DNA from: Strigops habroptila
Taxonomy: Eukaryota > Chordata > Aves > Psittaciformes > Psittacidae
NCBI RefSeq assembly: GCF_004027225.2
Contig: NC_044296.2
Span: 3,888,796 to 3,952,795 of the forward strand
DNA: 64,000 bases
Direction of reading: 5' to 3'
A program made the position numbers and the translations under genes. The notes beneath the pieces are model-generated. The model had not been told where the DNA came from. It made no database searches and saw only the letters and a list, made by a program, of their open reading frames with translations. How positions within the stretch are numbered: position 1 is the stretch's first letter; each line of letters begins with the position of its first letter. Positions 30,101-40,788 of the stretch are shown piece after piece.

Positions 30101-32371
30101 ATTTCAGCTTTGGTTGAACAAAGCTGTTTTCCTCTGCCTGTCTGACTGCATTTCCAAGTGAAAGAACCCAGCACATCAGTGTGATCCTGGAAAACCCAGC
30201 CTTGCCCAAGAACCAGTTTTAATTTGTACTAGTTTTGGACAAGAACACGGATGTGAGCTCACCTTTGTGGTGGAGCTTGTCAGAATGAGCTGGAACATGC
30301 GCTGACAGTCTGCAGAGAGAGCTGCCTCCACTCACCTGTAACCCAGAATGGTGCAACCAGTGCACATCCAGTCCAACTGGGAGTCCTGGAAACTGGACAG
30401 AAACTGCAAAGCAAAGAACGATGGTCACATATTTACTGGGCAGAAGACCCCTGGGAGATGGGACTGGATGATGCCTGGGATTTTTCAGGGAGCTGAAGCA
30501 TCTTCTCTTGTCTCTGCAGGCAGCAGGAGTACCTGTGTCTAGCTCACATGTAACCCTTTTCCCTGGCTCGGGGCACAAGGCAGCACATCTTTCCTTTTTG
30601 CCTTCCTACCACCTTTCTTTTGCAAGGAACAGACTTGAGCACACATTTCCCGCTCTGTAGATGTCTCTTAGGGTCCTGACAGGGCCTCTCAAAGCACAGC
30701 TCAGCCCCGGGTATACCCTGCTGATGGCTAAGAAATCCCTGTTCTCCTCCCGCCCTTGGCATCCCGATTCTGCTGGATGAGGACAGTCGAGCTGGACCCT
30801 GGGGAACCACCACAGTCCTTCCCAAGTCTTCTCCTGGCAAGCCCAGATGAACTCACCAGCCTCTCAAGAGCAGGCGTCAGCACCCTGTAGTAGTCCGAGT
30901 TCTCCGTCTGTAAGCTGCTATTGAACGTGATTCCTCCCAGCTCCACTGTGTGCTCAAAGCTGGTCTCTCCTGTGGGATGACAGGCTGCCAGAGAGGGAAG
31001 GTGTCTGTCAGAGGCACAAAGGACATGTGGAGGTTTGGGGCCATGGCTAGACCCAGCTTTCCTCACTGTCTGCTTTGGAGCAGGGGTCTCATCATGTCCT
31101 TTAGACCCCCCCACTTTGAGTAGCTTGACTGTCCCTGACCACCCCTGGCTGCCTTGGGGGTGCCCCATGGCTGTGCTGGGCTACCCTGCACATGGGCAAC
31201 AGGAGAACCTGGCAAAGAACTTGTTTGAGCTTGAAAATGGTGGATTTTTTTCAAGCCTGAGAGAAAAGTTTATGCCCCATCCATGGCAGTGTTCAAGGCC
31301 AGGTTGGACACAGGGGCTTGGAGCAACCTGCTCTACTGGAAGTGTCCCTGCCCACGGCAGGGGGTTGGAGCTGGATGAACTGTATGGTCCTTTCCAACCT
31401 AAACCATTCCATGATACTATGATTCTACAAAAAGGTTCCTGAATTGATGGATACAACCTGGCAGTGCAACACCAGATTGGCCCCATCCTTGCAGGAACGG
31501 GCTGGGGAAAGTCATGCTGGGTACAGAAGTCAGCTTAGAAAGTGGCACTGTATGGTAGAGCTGTCAATCGTGTAAGGCTGGGGTCCACACCAGGGTGCTG
31601 GCCTGAGGTGGCATCTGGCCATGGGGCACCAGAGGCAGAAAGAGGGAGGTGAAAGAGGCAAGGAGGTGGTCATGCTCTGAAGTGGGACAGTAAAGCATGC
31701 AATAGTCAGTGGTTGCAAGAGGTTGTGACAGGAGATGGCTGGGGCAGTGAGGTTCAGTGACAGGAAATTTGGGAGTCACAGGGAGAGATTAGAGGATAGA
31801 ATCATAGGATGATTTAGCTTGGATAAGATCTTTAAGATCACTGAGTCAAACTGTTAACCCAGCACTGCCAAGTCCACCACTAACCCATGTCCCCAAGCAC
31901 CACATCTACACATCTTTTAAATACCTCCTTTCAAATATGCTGTGGGAAATGGTGTCAAACTAAAGTCTAGGTAGAAAACATCCACAGCTTTTCCCTCATC
32001 CACTAAGTAAGTGTGTCATCTTGTCATAGGAGGAGTTCAGGTTAGTAAAGCAGAAGTATAGAGCATATGTGTCATGCAACAGTAAAGATAAAGTGCAGTT
32101 TGTGTGTCTGTGTGGAGAGTTGACTGCATTTAGAAGGCTTTTGAGGATCTTGCTATGAGGACTGTGAGCTGTGTTTTGGAGCATATAAACTGGAAGAATG
32201 TATGTGGCTTCACACTCACCCAGCAGGATCCCCAGGTACAGGGCTGTGATGCTGCCCACCATGGCAGCAGCGATGGTTCCCTTCCAGCAGCCGGCCCTCA
32301 GTCCCCTTCTTTGGGTGCCCAGCTCTGGCTTTATCTGGTCCATGCTTTCTGAGCAGCTCTACAAATGGCCC
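18006..32371 (-). CDS. TMPRSS9: Transmembrane serine protease 9 (polyserase-1), complete coding region
   Basis: Type II membrane protein with several chymotrypsin-fold protease domains in one chain. Seventeen coding exons sum to 3,195 nt (1,064 aa; human, as I recall, 1,059). Order: cytoplasmic tail, TM segment at about residues 22-42, SEA domain, protease 1 ([23 protein letters not shown]), Ser/Thr-rich linker, protease 2 (PIK/IVGG, AAHCF, DFDV, GDSGGP), linker, one six-Cys LDLa module, protease 3 (FSK/IVGG, AAHCF, DYDV, GDAGGP). Asp189 precedes the active-site exon in all three (IDSCQ, IDSCQ, VDSCS), giving trypsin-like specificity for domains 1 and 2. Protease 3 has Ala at the catalytic Ser position, as in human polyserase-1, so it is a pseudoprotease. 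Each protease cassette uses the same four-exon, phase 1-2-1-0-1 pattern, evidence of internal duplication. The 5' UTR is interrupted by an intron (acceptor at 32,372). The introns hold CR1 copies but no other gene. Confidence 0.96.
18618..18754 (-). CDS. TMPRSS9: TMPRSS9 protease 3 exon 3
   Basis: 137 nt, [20 protein letters not shown] to GTVDSCS. Specificity-pocket Asp still present. Confidence 0.95.
19246..19511 (-). CDS. TMPRSS9: TMPRSS9 protease 3 exon 2 (Asp)
   Basis: 266 nt, [18 protein letters not shown] to TGWGSTKEG. Asp102 position kept in [10 protein letters not shown]. Confidence 0.95.
19675..20050 (+). repeat. CR1 in a TMPRSS9 intron
   Basis: Plus-oriented 3' CR1 (cctggagaagactcagg to accagtctgtggttttatg), antisense to TMPRSS9, between protease 3 exons 1 and 2. 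Confidence 0.88.
20222..20393 (-). CDS. TMPRSS9: TMPRSS9 protease 3 exon 1 (His)
   Basis: 172 nt, [16 protein letters not shown]...AAHCFD. Contains the [13 protein letters not shown] stretch typical of TMPRSS9 domain 3. Confidence 0.95.
20991..21107 (-). CDS. TMPRSS9: TMPRSS9 LDL-receptor class A module before protease 3
   Basis: 117 nt, a symmetric phase 1-1 exon. Six cysteines in LDLa spacing ([21 protein letters not shown]) with the acidic calcium-binding pattern CDG..DC..GFDE. It resembles the human N-terminal LDLa (NPECDD..DCSDGSDE) but sits between proteases 2 and 3. Confidence 0.93.
21199..21559 (-). CDS. TMPRSS9: TMPRSS9 protease 2 exon 4 (Ser) and Thr/Pro-rich linker
   Basis: 361 nt, [20 protein letters not shown] with catalytic Ser, then a linker rich in Ser, Thr and Pro ending [12 protein letters not shown]. 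Phase 1 out. Confidence 0.94.
22075..22211 (-). CDS. TMPRSS9: TMPRSS9 protease 2 exon 3
   Basis: 137 nt, [20 protein letters not shown] to GKIDSCQ. Asp189 retained. Confidence 0.95.
22889..23160 (-). CDS. TMPRSS9: TMPRSS9 protease 2 exon 2 (Asp)
   Basis: 272 nt, [18 protein letters not shown] to [10 protein letters not shown]. Catalytic Asp in [11 protein letters not shown]. Confidence 0.95.
23276..23410. repeat. Possible ancient amniote repeat
   Basis: The stretch cacagaagaacagccctgctaagtcaggccc, with downstream cccagcagtgacac, resembles a repeat motif I recall from reptile genomes. Diverged; the family is not identified. Confidence 0.3.
24319..24490 (-). CDS. TMPRSS9: TMPRSS9 protease 2 exon 1 (activation site, His)
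   Basis: 172 nt, [17 protein letters not shown]...AAHCFNE. Activation would occur after Lys. Same length and phases as the protease 1 and 3 counterparts. Confidence 0.95.
24512..24871. repeat. 360-bp intronic block, original or copy A
   Basis: Matches 27,941-28,300 in direct orientation at offset 3,429 with three substitutions and no indels. It includes 147 bp of non-repeat intron plus about 213 bp of CR1. It starts 22 bp upstream of the protease 2 exon 1 acceptor. Confidence 0.92.
24659..24871 (-). repeat. CR1, 5'-truncated, upstream of protease 2 exon 1
   Basis: CR1 3' terminus at the left (atagaatcacagaatcccag). It stops at cctcacagggaaga, after which unrelated intron sequence follows. 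Confidence 0.88.
24940..25258 (-). CDS. TMPRSS9: TMPRSS9 protease 1 exon 4 (Ser) and linker
   Basis: 319 nt, [20 protein letters not shown] with the nucleophile Ser195, the end of the fold ([12 protein letters not shown]), then a Ser/Thr/Asn/Pro-rich linker likely to be O-glycosylated. Confidence 0.95.
26405..26541 (-). CDS. TMPRSS9: TMPRSS9 protease 1 exon 3
   Basis: 137 nt, [20 protein letters not shown] to GKIDSCQ. Asp189 (trypsin-like S1 pocket) is in IDSCQ. Confidence 0.95.
26686..26960 (-). CDS. TMPRSS9: TMPRSS9 protease 1 exon 2 (Asp)
   Basis: 275 nt, [16 protein letters not shown] to [10 protein letters not shown]. Catalytic Asp102 lies in [11 protein letters not shown]. Confidence 0.95.
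27195..27366 (-). CDS. TMPRSS9: TMPRSS9 protease 1 exon 1 (activation site, His)
   Basis: 172 nt, [17 protein letters not shown]...AAHCFTE. DCG supplies the Cys that tethers the propeptide; R/IVGG is the activation site; His is the charge-relay His57. Confidence 0.95.
27869..27941 (-). repeat. CR1 3' fragment cut at the block B junction
   Basis: atcatagaatcataggatgg to tgccgtgggcag, then an abrupt switch to aggtatgagtactcc. Probably the 3' end of the element that continues beyond 28,300. Confidence 0.85.
27941..28300. repeat. 360-bp intronic block, copy B
   Basis: Copy of 24,512-24,871 (mismatches near 28,098, 28,212 and 28,287). The left junction lies in a CR1 fragment with AGG microhomology; the right junction lies in CR1 homology near gggaaga. 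Confidence 0.92.
28089..28475 (-). repeat. CR1 upstream of protease 1 exon 1
   Basis: Runs from tagaatctcagaatccc to ctccaggctgaac. The left 212 bp are shared with block A; the rest is a longer CR1 5' part not present at 24.8 kb. Confidence 0.88.
28480..29765. other. TMPRSS9 intron stretch without a detected exon
   Basis: Lies where an LDLa exon would be expected by comparison with human. No six-Cys LDLa pattern was found on the minus strand in any frame by eye. No repeat or RNA gene recognised. Confidence 0.55.
29770..29945 (-). CDS. TMPRSS9: TMPRSS9 exon, SEA domain part 3
   Basis: 176 nt, [17 protein letters not shown] through [18 protein letters not shown], phase 2 in and phase 1 out. 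Ends in the SEA-proximal motif AYGTI..A.LTG shared with mammals. Confidence 0.92.
30336..30403 (-). CDS. TMPRSS9: TMPRSS9 exon, SEA domain part 2
   Basis: 68 nt, [17 protein letters not shown] then TILGYR, entering in phase 0 and leaving in phase 2. It matches the mouse segment FVSSFQKTEL...CSVLNYR that I recall; the human isoform I recall seems to lack it. Phase to the next exon is exact (AG + G = Arg). Confidence 0.88.
30857..30984 (-). CDS. TMPRSS9: TMPRSS9 exon, SEA domain part 1
   Basis: 128 nt, encoding [20 protein letters not shown] through [14 protein letters not shown]. Aligns with the human stretch DYHRTLTPTLEAL. Confidence 0.93.
31262..31432 (+). repeat. Short CR1 in a TMPRSS9 intron
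   Basis: gccccatccatggcagtgttcaagg to catgatactatgattcta, a 5'-truncated plus-strand copy. Confidence 0.85.
31797..31975 (-). repeat. CR1 of an older subfamily in a TMPRSS9 intron
   Basis: agaatcataggatgatttagcttgg followed by aacccagcactgccaagtccaccac, the 3' UTR variant also seen at 44,988 and 47,508. Confidence 0.75.
32220..32371 (-). CDS. TMPRSS9: TMPRSS9 first coding exon: start codon, cytoplasmic tail, TM anchor
   Basis: ATG at 32,343-32,341 starts [14 protein letters not shown], followed by a hydrophobic segment ([19 protein letters not shown]). Coding is 32,220-32,343, ending in phase 1 at a gtgagt donor. Upstream, a good acceptor (tttttaatcacag) ends at 32,372, so 28 nt of 5' UTR share this exon and the transcription start is further right. 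Confidence 0.92.
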
Positions 32372-35300
32372 CTGTGATTAAAAAGAAGAGAAGGAAAAGG
32401 ACAAGTCCGGGATGAAATGTGACAGCCATGGTTACCCCAGGAGCTCCAACCAGCGCATTAGCAAAAGAAGTCAAAGGATGAATGCACACTGCATCCCCTC
32501 AGGCTGCAGTCAGGAGATTTTACTAATACATTCAGGTTGTAGGACATGAATACATCAACCATGGTGGCCTCTCCCCTTCCTTTCTTCCTAGGAGGCCACC
32601 ACTGAGCATGACCATGTACATTGTGAGTACAAACCAGCCCGATGCCTCCATCTCTGTGCTTTGCACAGGCACTTCTGGTGACACAAACTCTGGGTGAGTG
32701 CTGAACCAGTGTCCTGGCATCACAGACCCTGCACTGGGGTCCAACCAGGACAGCACATGGTACCTGCTCTTCAGCAGGCAGTCCCGCAGGCTTGCTTTAG
32801 CAGCAGGGTTTCAAGGTCCTATTGCCTACGATGCTGGGTGAACTGGTACTCCAGCTCATAGCAAGGGGTGAGTATGGGCTGGGCTTGGCATCGTCTTGCT
32901 CTTTTTGCCTCAGACATCATCCCTAGCAAAGATCCTAAAACCAACTAGTGTAATTAGCAGATGTTTTGCTGCTGCTCAGGAGTCATGGAGCTGCAGTAGT
33001 AGGTGGAACAGTTAAATTGGAAATTACAACATTCATCTTGGAGTAATCTTGTAGGCCTCAAATAACATGACCGGACTGTAGTCACATCCTTAAATATGAA
33101 ACTGTAGTCTGAATAGAGAGCTATGGAGAGAGACCTGTCTGGACTCTGGCTAGTAAACGTACCAAAGGCAGTTGGTATGGAAAACCTCTAGAATCCTTGG
33201 CTGTTTCTACTGGACCATTCCAACTTGGCTACTGAAATCCTGACACTAGGCTGCTTATATTCCCATGGTATATGTCACGTATACCACAGTGTGTAGCAGA
33301 GAGCTCCCACTGCATAGTTATATGGAGCAATCAATATGTGCTTGAATTACAGCTCTGCTACTATCCTGACGAGCAGTTTCTCCTCCCCTGTGGTCAGCAC
33401 TGGCACTGCTGCTTCCAGTATTTTGCTCCAAGTGGTACAAACAACCTGCACAGGAATCAAAGTCCCTTCACGTGATCTTTCCTGCTCCCTGAGATCAGCT
33501 GAATGGCCTCTGCTATACTTGTTTCAGCATGTCAGTGCTTTTCATGTACTGAGGGTGCTCGGACAGGATCCAGTACTCCTCTGGATCTCGAAAGTGCCAA
33601 AAATAGGGCACTTACCTTGGTTTTCTGTCTGCACGCTTGTTAGTAAAGTGAGCCCGTGGTTGGCCGCCTTTTGCATGTCATCAACTGGCTATTGATAGGA
33701 ATGAAAGAGGCTGGGATATCCTGCTGTATCCACAGTCATTCCATCAGCCATACTTCAGTCATGTTAGTTTTTGCAAGAAGCCAAATGAGACAAGAAAGGG
33801 CACTGATTTCCTATGGCCCTAAAAGGTATTAAACTACTGGATTAATATTTCTGCCTCACAGGTAGGAAGAAGATACACAACCCTTCCCTTCGGACTGGCA
33901 CACAAAAGTCTGTCTAAGACAGTTTGTTTGGTCAGAGTTGAAATACATGGAGCTTCAAACTTCTTGGCCAAAGGTCCAAAGTTCCTCAGCTTTAGATTGA
34001 GTTTTTTGAAGACTCAACCTCCAGCTGGGAAGCTTCAGACTTACAGGTCACACTAGAAGAGTCTTGGTGTGGCCAATTCATCTCTCAGACTCACTCTGCT
34101 GAGATACTGACAGTTTCAAGAGCATTAACCACACTCAGCTTCTCCTTCCTCAGTCCCAGATTCTTCCTGCTGAGGGACATCTCGTCTAGTCACTTCTATG
34201 CTGTCCACTTCAGAAGATGCCAAGTGGTTGGGCTGCAATGGCCAATGCTATAAATCAGGCTCTGACTTCAGCAAATAGGGAAGCTGTGGAGGAACAACCT
34301 TTTCTAATGTAAATGCATCAAGCCATGAAAGAGAAAGAGGGAAGAAAGGGACCCAGGACGCAGGAAGCAGCGGAACTGTTTCAGAAGAGCTTTTCAGTGT
34401 TTTCCAAGAGGCGTCAGCAGCTCTTTAAACTGAAGCTTCTAGATAAGAGATTTTAAAAGGTCACTTCTTTGTGAGGCAACAGACAGAGAGAAAAGGGGGA
34501 GGAAGGGACAGTCTGTCCAAGATGCCTCTTTTTTTTCTAACAGACCTCCAAATATTCTTTTCCAGCTGTAACTGAGCCTGGCAGAGATAGGCGCTTTGGG
34601 CGCCTCGGTTTTGTTAACAGTATCTATCTCCATTTGACAGCTCAGCTCTGTCTAAGAGGAGACAGGTACGAAACATTCTTTTCCAGTGGTCCTTGTGACC
34701 TGAATACATACAGATGAGTGATTCCTCCTCCACACTTACAATAGGTTTTGGAGTCACTGGCTCCCTTGTGGTATGCTGAACATGGAAGCTCAAAAATCTA
34801 ATCCAGATATGCTGACCAGTGGAACAGTGGTCTTACTACCAATGGACTTTAAAGGTGGGACAACAACATCTGAGAAAGAATTAACATCACAGCCAAAACT
34901 AGCTAAGGCTGGGTGTTATTTTGACAGTACAAGTTAGACACTGAACTGATCTTGGCTGCATATAAAAAGTCATATTACAATAAAAGGTACTTGGGACCCT
35001 AGAAAGAAGTCTATATTACTGATTGCACTGATATTTTAACTGGAAAAAACCAGCATATTTAGAGACACTGAAGCCTTCTATTTCCCAAACCAATCCAAAC
35101 CTGTCTTCTTTGCTCTCCCTTTTAGCATAAGAAAAGTTTATTTTCCTTTGGTGTGAGCAGTGTAAATGGAAAGCCCACCTTGCAAGAGCAAAATAGAGAT
35201 TGGAATTTTTCTAGTAAAAGAAGATAAGGGCCATCTCTAAATACATCATGGAGAAAAGATGCCCGGAGCTATAGCCATTGAAAAACACCATTGCATAAAA

Positions 35301-38300
35301 CCAGATGAGTGAAAAGTAAATTTTGTTGTTAGGAGAGTATTGACAGAGAAGCATGAGTTTCCAGTAGGAATGTTGACAAGAAAAAGCACATTTATGTATT
35401 TTTGTCAGATTATAAATTGTGAGTGGCTATAAAATATGATGTCCCTGATACTGGGGAGAACAGTGATCTAAGAGAGTCCTTCCAGTCCTATTTTAGTGGG
35501 GTTTCTTCTCAGTGCTCCACTTTAGCAGAGGAGGCATGTGCTACAGAAAATGTCAAGAAGAACTGTCCTGTGAAAATCACCATCTCCAGCTGTCCCTAAG
35601 GATCCTCTGAGATTCCTGGGAGATGGGCACCATCTCTGCTCTTCTGCTTCTTGGCAGTTCAGGGTTTGTGTTCTTGACAGGAGTCTGGTTTTGGCTCCAG
35701 GGCAGCCTTGAGTCATTCCATAGAATTTCCTGGGAAGATCTATTTTATTTCTCAACTGGTACAGACAGGGACATCTCAAAATATTAAGTCGAATGGTACA
35801 AATACCCATTTATCCTTCTTCTAATTAGCCAAACTGTCACTAACACCCACTCCTCTCATCAAGGAGGACAAGAAAGTAGCACGTGTGTGTGTGAGCACTT
35901 GCGTGCACTCATGGAGCAGGTCAGGAGCACATCATGAGCAGGAGCAATGAGGGGACAAGGAGGTAGATCCAGCCTCTTGTTTTCCGCTACTTGGTATTTC
36001 TCTTTCTTTGCCTCTATTGTTTCCTTCCCTTCATGTTTTCAGCTTCTGAGGCCCTTCCTTCCACCTTCCCAGTCCTCTCTAACTCTTCATGCTTATTCTC
36101 TCTCCCTTCAGAACAGGAATGCTCACACCTCTGTCTCATGCTGCTTCGCCCAGCGCCCTTCTGCTCTTCTCTGGCTTCTCCTGTTCCTGGTCTGCCAGCC
36201 CCCAGCAGCAGCCTTCCACCATGAGGACATGAGCCAAGACTCTCCTCTGGTGAGCAGAGGAAAGACACAGAGAAAGAAATAGTGGTACCCATGTCTTCAG
36301 AAGTCAACTTCACTGACATAAAATGAATGTGAGAAAACCCTAATGTCTCCATATGGCAGAGTCCAGGCTGCTCTGGAGTCTTTGTGCTGCATTGCTATAT
36401 TCTAGCATGTTTGGATGGTTTTCTCCAACACTATGGCTATAAAGGGCAGCCGATATGCTGCATTTGAATAACCACGTGTCAATAAAACATGTGCTTTATC
36501 CCACATTAAGATGGTGCTGTTACAGGGTTAGTCTGGCTCTCAGCACAGCAACACTGCTGAGCCTTCAGACACAAGGGTTGTAAAACTTGTCTCGTGGCCT
36601 AAGGTCATGCCTGTAAGTCCTCACCCAGACAGAGCCCTTGCAAAATGATGGCACTGGTATGAAAAATATGTGACTTGCTTGAGGCAGACAAAATGATCAG
36701 CAGCAAGTCCACCTGCAACCTCAGGAAGCAAGGAGCACTTGGTCAAAGGTGAGTGAAGGACTTTTTATCAGTGAGATAAGACTTGTGGGACTTCAGAGGA
36801 GGAATTCAGCAGAAGCAGAATCACATTTCTCCAGAAGAATAAAGCCCAAAATGAAAAAGTAGACCTCAAGGTGCCTCACTTGGTGGGTTCACCATTCAAA
36901 ATCACAGGTGCCAGAACAACAAACCACATCTGTGCCACCAAACCATGAGCTTGAGCACAAGAGAGAAAATGGTCACTTGTGGTAAGTGAAAGCAGAAGCA
37001 CGACCAGAGGAGACGAAGAGATGTAGTGTGCAAACAGATCTGCTGACACAGCCTGGTAGTGAGGACAGTGAAGCCCAAAAATCTCATTTAAAATGAGGGA
37101 AATCCTTGTGATTTTTAATTTACACTTGGGAATTTAACTGTATAAAATGGAGCTCAGCAACTTTTGGCAGCAGCTCCTGATAGAAGGCAAACTATCTTCC
37201 TAGAGGAGTGGATTTACCACCAGAGGTATCTGCTGGGTGGCGGTGCAAAGATTTGTCAGTCTGAAGAGACCAAAACCCCTATGCAGCCAGCCAGTAGAAC
37301 ACATGAAGAGAGGACAGAGCTGCTCAGCATCACACCAGCTGGGCCAGATGATGCTCTCATAAGCACAGACAAAGCAACCACATCATCAGCAGACACAGAC
37401 AAGCCAGGTTTGGCTAACGTGGCCTTTTTGTTTCGTATGGCACGAGCATCTCCTGCCACCAGACTGGTTCCTTGAACCACCCAACACTGTATTTCTTTAA
37501 CCCTTTTGCTTTAACCCATTTCCAACTTCTGTAACGGGACATGCAGAGTAGTGCATGTCCCCCAGCTCTCTGTAGGTTAATGCTTAATGGGGTTGTGCTG
37601 CATTTGAAAGGCTATACCCTACTTCCAAGCAGAAACACTCTCACCTAAGAGGCTGCAGACCCTGGACTGGGGACACCTCTTCTCTATTGAGCAAAGACCC
37701 CTCAGCCGCCAAGCAGCCTGCTAGTGAACAAATGTGTTCTGGCTGTCACCAGCCCCTGCCACCCAGTTTAGTGATGACCCTGAGTGCCTGCTCACTGGCA
37801 GCACTCTTCTTGGAGGTGCGGCGGGTTCAGCTGTAGTCCTGCTTGCAGCAGGCCAATGACACTGTGCGGGCCTTGTTTATTGTCTCTCTTGGACTTCAAA
37901 TGTCTCTCGATTTACAAGTAAGAAGATCCTCTCCCTGCCTGCCAGCTCTGCAGTCTCAGCTGGGACATGATAGGCAGGCTGAGCTCCCCGGTTCCTGTAT
38001 TATCACCAGCAACAAAAGCTCTAACATCATTTCCACCTTGGAGACACTCAGCTCCAAGCTCTCCCTTTGGTAACAGAGAATCAGGCAGATTTGTACCTGC
38101 AATTACTTTTTAAACTTTCAGCCATGGATTACACAGTAAAATAAAAGCTGCCTTCCTCCTCCCAGACTGTGCTGGCCCAAAAACTCCATACAGATAGTAA
38201 ATACCGAGTACACACGGGGAGTATCCAGTGAGCAAGGAAGCGCCATTTTTGTCCAATTACTTTTCACAACAGAAGCACTATATAATTTGATACTTTGCAG

Positions 38301-39300
38301 TTCATGAATGGCCAAGAAAAACTCACATGCTTAACTCCTGGCATCTTCCTTAGTGACAACCGCCCTTCTCCCTTGGACACAGCATCTGGCCCAGTGCAAA
38401 GGCTGTAGGAGAAATCTAGGTCCTGATGGAGATGGTGGAGGTACTGAGACCAGAGGTTCTCGGAAGAAGAGGGGCTGCAGTAGATGCCTTTCTTTTGCAG
38501 ATAACCACATTCTTTCTGACCAGCTTCCGTACATTAGAAGCAATGTGTAGATTGTACCTGGCTTCAGCCACTGTTACAGTTTGATGAGCATTAAGTCTCA
38601 TGGGCACTAACCCCTCCATGCTACCCTGAAAGCAGCCGCTTGCAACGCCTGCTCCCTCAAAGGAGGAATTCACAGAGAGAAACCAGCTGGTGATAAAAGA
38701 TCTCAGCCATGCAGGGGACTCACAGCACCTGAGTCAATGGGAGTTTTGTCACTGATTTCAGACGGAAATGCAGGATGAAACTCTACATGTATCTATGTGG
38801 GACAGCATCATCTGCTAAACTCAGGTGCTGTGGCTGTCGCCCCAAACACAGGCTGCAGATCGCCCCAGACACAGGCTGCAGAACACTGCACACACAGTGC
38901 TCCAACCCTGCCCTGTATTGCTTGTTTCCTTCACCCACAGGGACCTCCCTCCAGCAGTATACAGGGGAATATGCCTGAGCTCTGCAGGGCAGCCTTATGC
39001 TGGAAGACAAGTGGGTGCAAAGTAGCATGACAGCACTCTCTAGCACTTTCCTTCAGCTGCGGGAACAAAGCACCATCCATCTGCAGAAACATTTACTTCA
39101 GCTCAAATGATGGTGCTGGTCCAAGCCCATGGCAGTTGCTACAAGATTTGTCCCATACCAAAGTCAAAACTGCTCACAGCCATGGCTGGGTCACAGCAGC
39201 ATTTCATATAGGGATAATGCTGCTTATTTTAACATTTAGGTGTGCATTATTGTTAAAGCTGCACTTTTTATTTCCCATGAAATAACCTGAACTTTTCTTC
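32372..39300. other. Non-coding region upstream of TMPRSS9 coding exons
   Basis: No coding exon recognised on either strand. Probably the first intron or upstream region of TMPRSS9. A 103-codon open frame on the plus strand at 37,164-37,475 matches nothing I know. A short (GT)n run is present near 35,884. Almost no CR1 here, in contrast to the flanks. Confidence 0.5.
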
Positions 39301-39540
39301 TAGAATCCCAGACCGGTTTGGGTTGAAGGGACCTTAAAGCTCACCCAGTTCCAACCCCCTGCACGGGCAGGGACACCTTCCACTAGAGCAGGTTGCTCCA
39401 AGCCCCTGTGTCCAACCTGGCCTTGAACACCGCCAGGGATGGGGCAGCCACAGCTTCTCTGGGCACCCTGTGCCAGCGCCTCAGCACCCTCACAGGGAAG
39501 AACTGCTGCCTCAGAGCTCATCTCAATCTCCCATCTTTCA
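39301..39540 (-). repeat. CR1, 5'-truncated
   Basis: tagaatcccagaccggtttgggttg through cagagctcatctcaatctccc. Confidence 0.87.
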
Positions 39541-39989
39541 TATTCCATAATTTGTTACAGCTTTTAAATACTGTAGACCATTCTCTGCATTTGGTTTCCA
39601 GTGTGTTAAAGAAACAACAACATTCCTCCTTAACCAGTTCTTTCAGAGAAGTGGGTCCAGTGACCACTTTCCACCAAGGCTCATCCATTAGATCACACAT
39701 TTGTTATAGCTGAAGACATGCTGGCTAATAGACAAAAAAAATAAATATCCTACAGAAATCTAACCTGCAGAAATGACAACTGGCAGAAGTGCCAAAATTT
39801 CACAGGCGTTCAATGGGCAGCCTGGTCCTGTGGCCAGCGTTGGCTCCTTGGTCTGAGGAGCTGAAGAAATCCCCTCCAGCATCACCAATCTTTGTGCAAA
39901 GTGCTCCCGACCTCCCCCAAGTCATTTTAGAGTCAGGTGGAATCAAAAAACATTAAAAAGCACCCCAGGATCACAGAAGGAAAAATCTT

Positions 39990-40337
39990 TGCCCAGAGAA
40001 GCTGTGGCTGCCCCATCCCTGGCAGTGTTCAAGGCCAGGTTGGACACAGGGGCTTGGAGCAACCTGCTCTAGTGAAAGGTGTCCCTGCCCGTGGTAAGGG
40101 CTTGAAACTAGGTTGCCCAGAGAGGTGGTGGATGTCCCATCCTGGAGACACTCAAGGCCAGGCTGGATGTGGTTCTGAGCAACCTGATCTCGTTGAAGAT
40201 GTCCCTGCTTCTTGCAGGGGGTTGGACTAATTGACCGTTGAAGGTCCCTTCATTCCAACCCAAACTATTATATGGATTCTATAATCTTTTAGGTCCCTTC
40301 CAACCCAAACCAGTCTGTGATTCTGATTCTCTGATTT
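39990..40337 (+). repeat. CR1 interrupted by a second CR1
   Basis: The outer element's 5' segment (gcccagagaagctgtggctg to ggcttgaaacta, up to about 40,110) resumes after the insertion with its 3' segment (cttttaggtcccttccaaccc to gtgattctgattctctga, from about 40,288). Confidence 0.82.
40111..40287 (+). repeat. Inner CR1 nested in another CR1
   Basis: ggttgcccagagaggtggtgg to ttatatggattctataat, a different CR1 subfamily (hyphen-less 3' UTR variant ggttggactaattgacc) inserted in the same orientation. Confidence 0.8.
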
Positions 40338-40788
40338 AGCCATAAGTGACTAAAGAAGGAAGCACCAAAGTTATTTGTGTCTCTTAGTTTAAATAAAAGT
40401 TTTGGTGTTTCCTCTAATAGTAATAAATTCAGAAACGAACCGTTTCCTTAGAGCCAACAAAGCAAGAGGAATCTCTCCAAGCTGGACGGGAGGGGGGGGG
40501 AGGAATATTCAAGTGGGGAGGAGCAATTTCAAATTCGCACTTGTCGGGAAATGTCCAAGTGCAGGAGCAGGGATGGGGTGGCCCGGACAGCCCGAGGCGG
40601 GCAGGAGGGATGCGGCTCTCCCTGCGCTCCCCGCAATCTGCGCTGGACCAGGGGGCGAGAAGCGCCCCGGGGTGGGGGCAATGCCCGGGGTAGGGGCAGG
40701 TTTTCGCTTGTCTCTTCCCACCCTTGCCCAGAGAGCCCGACACCTCGAAGGAAATAAAAAGGGCTGTTAAGAAGGAGCAGGAACTCAC

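Noticed and set aside
30263-30301. A 39-nt minus-strand candidate exon reading [13 protein letters not shown] between good splice signals, in the SEA region of TMPRSS9
   Set aside because: Using it leaves the next exon out of frame. The exon at 30,336-30,403 fits phase and the mouse SEA sequence exactly.
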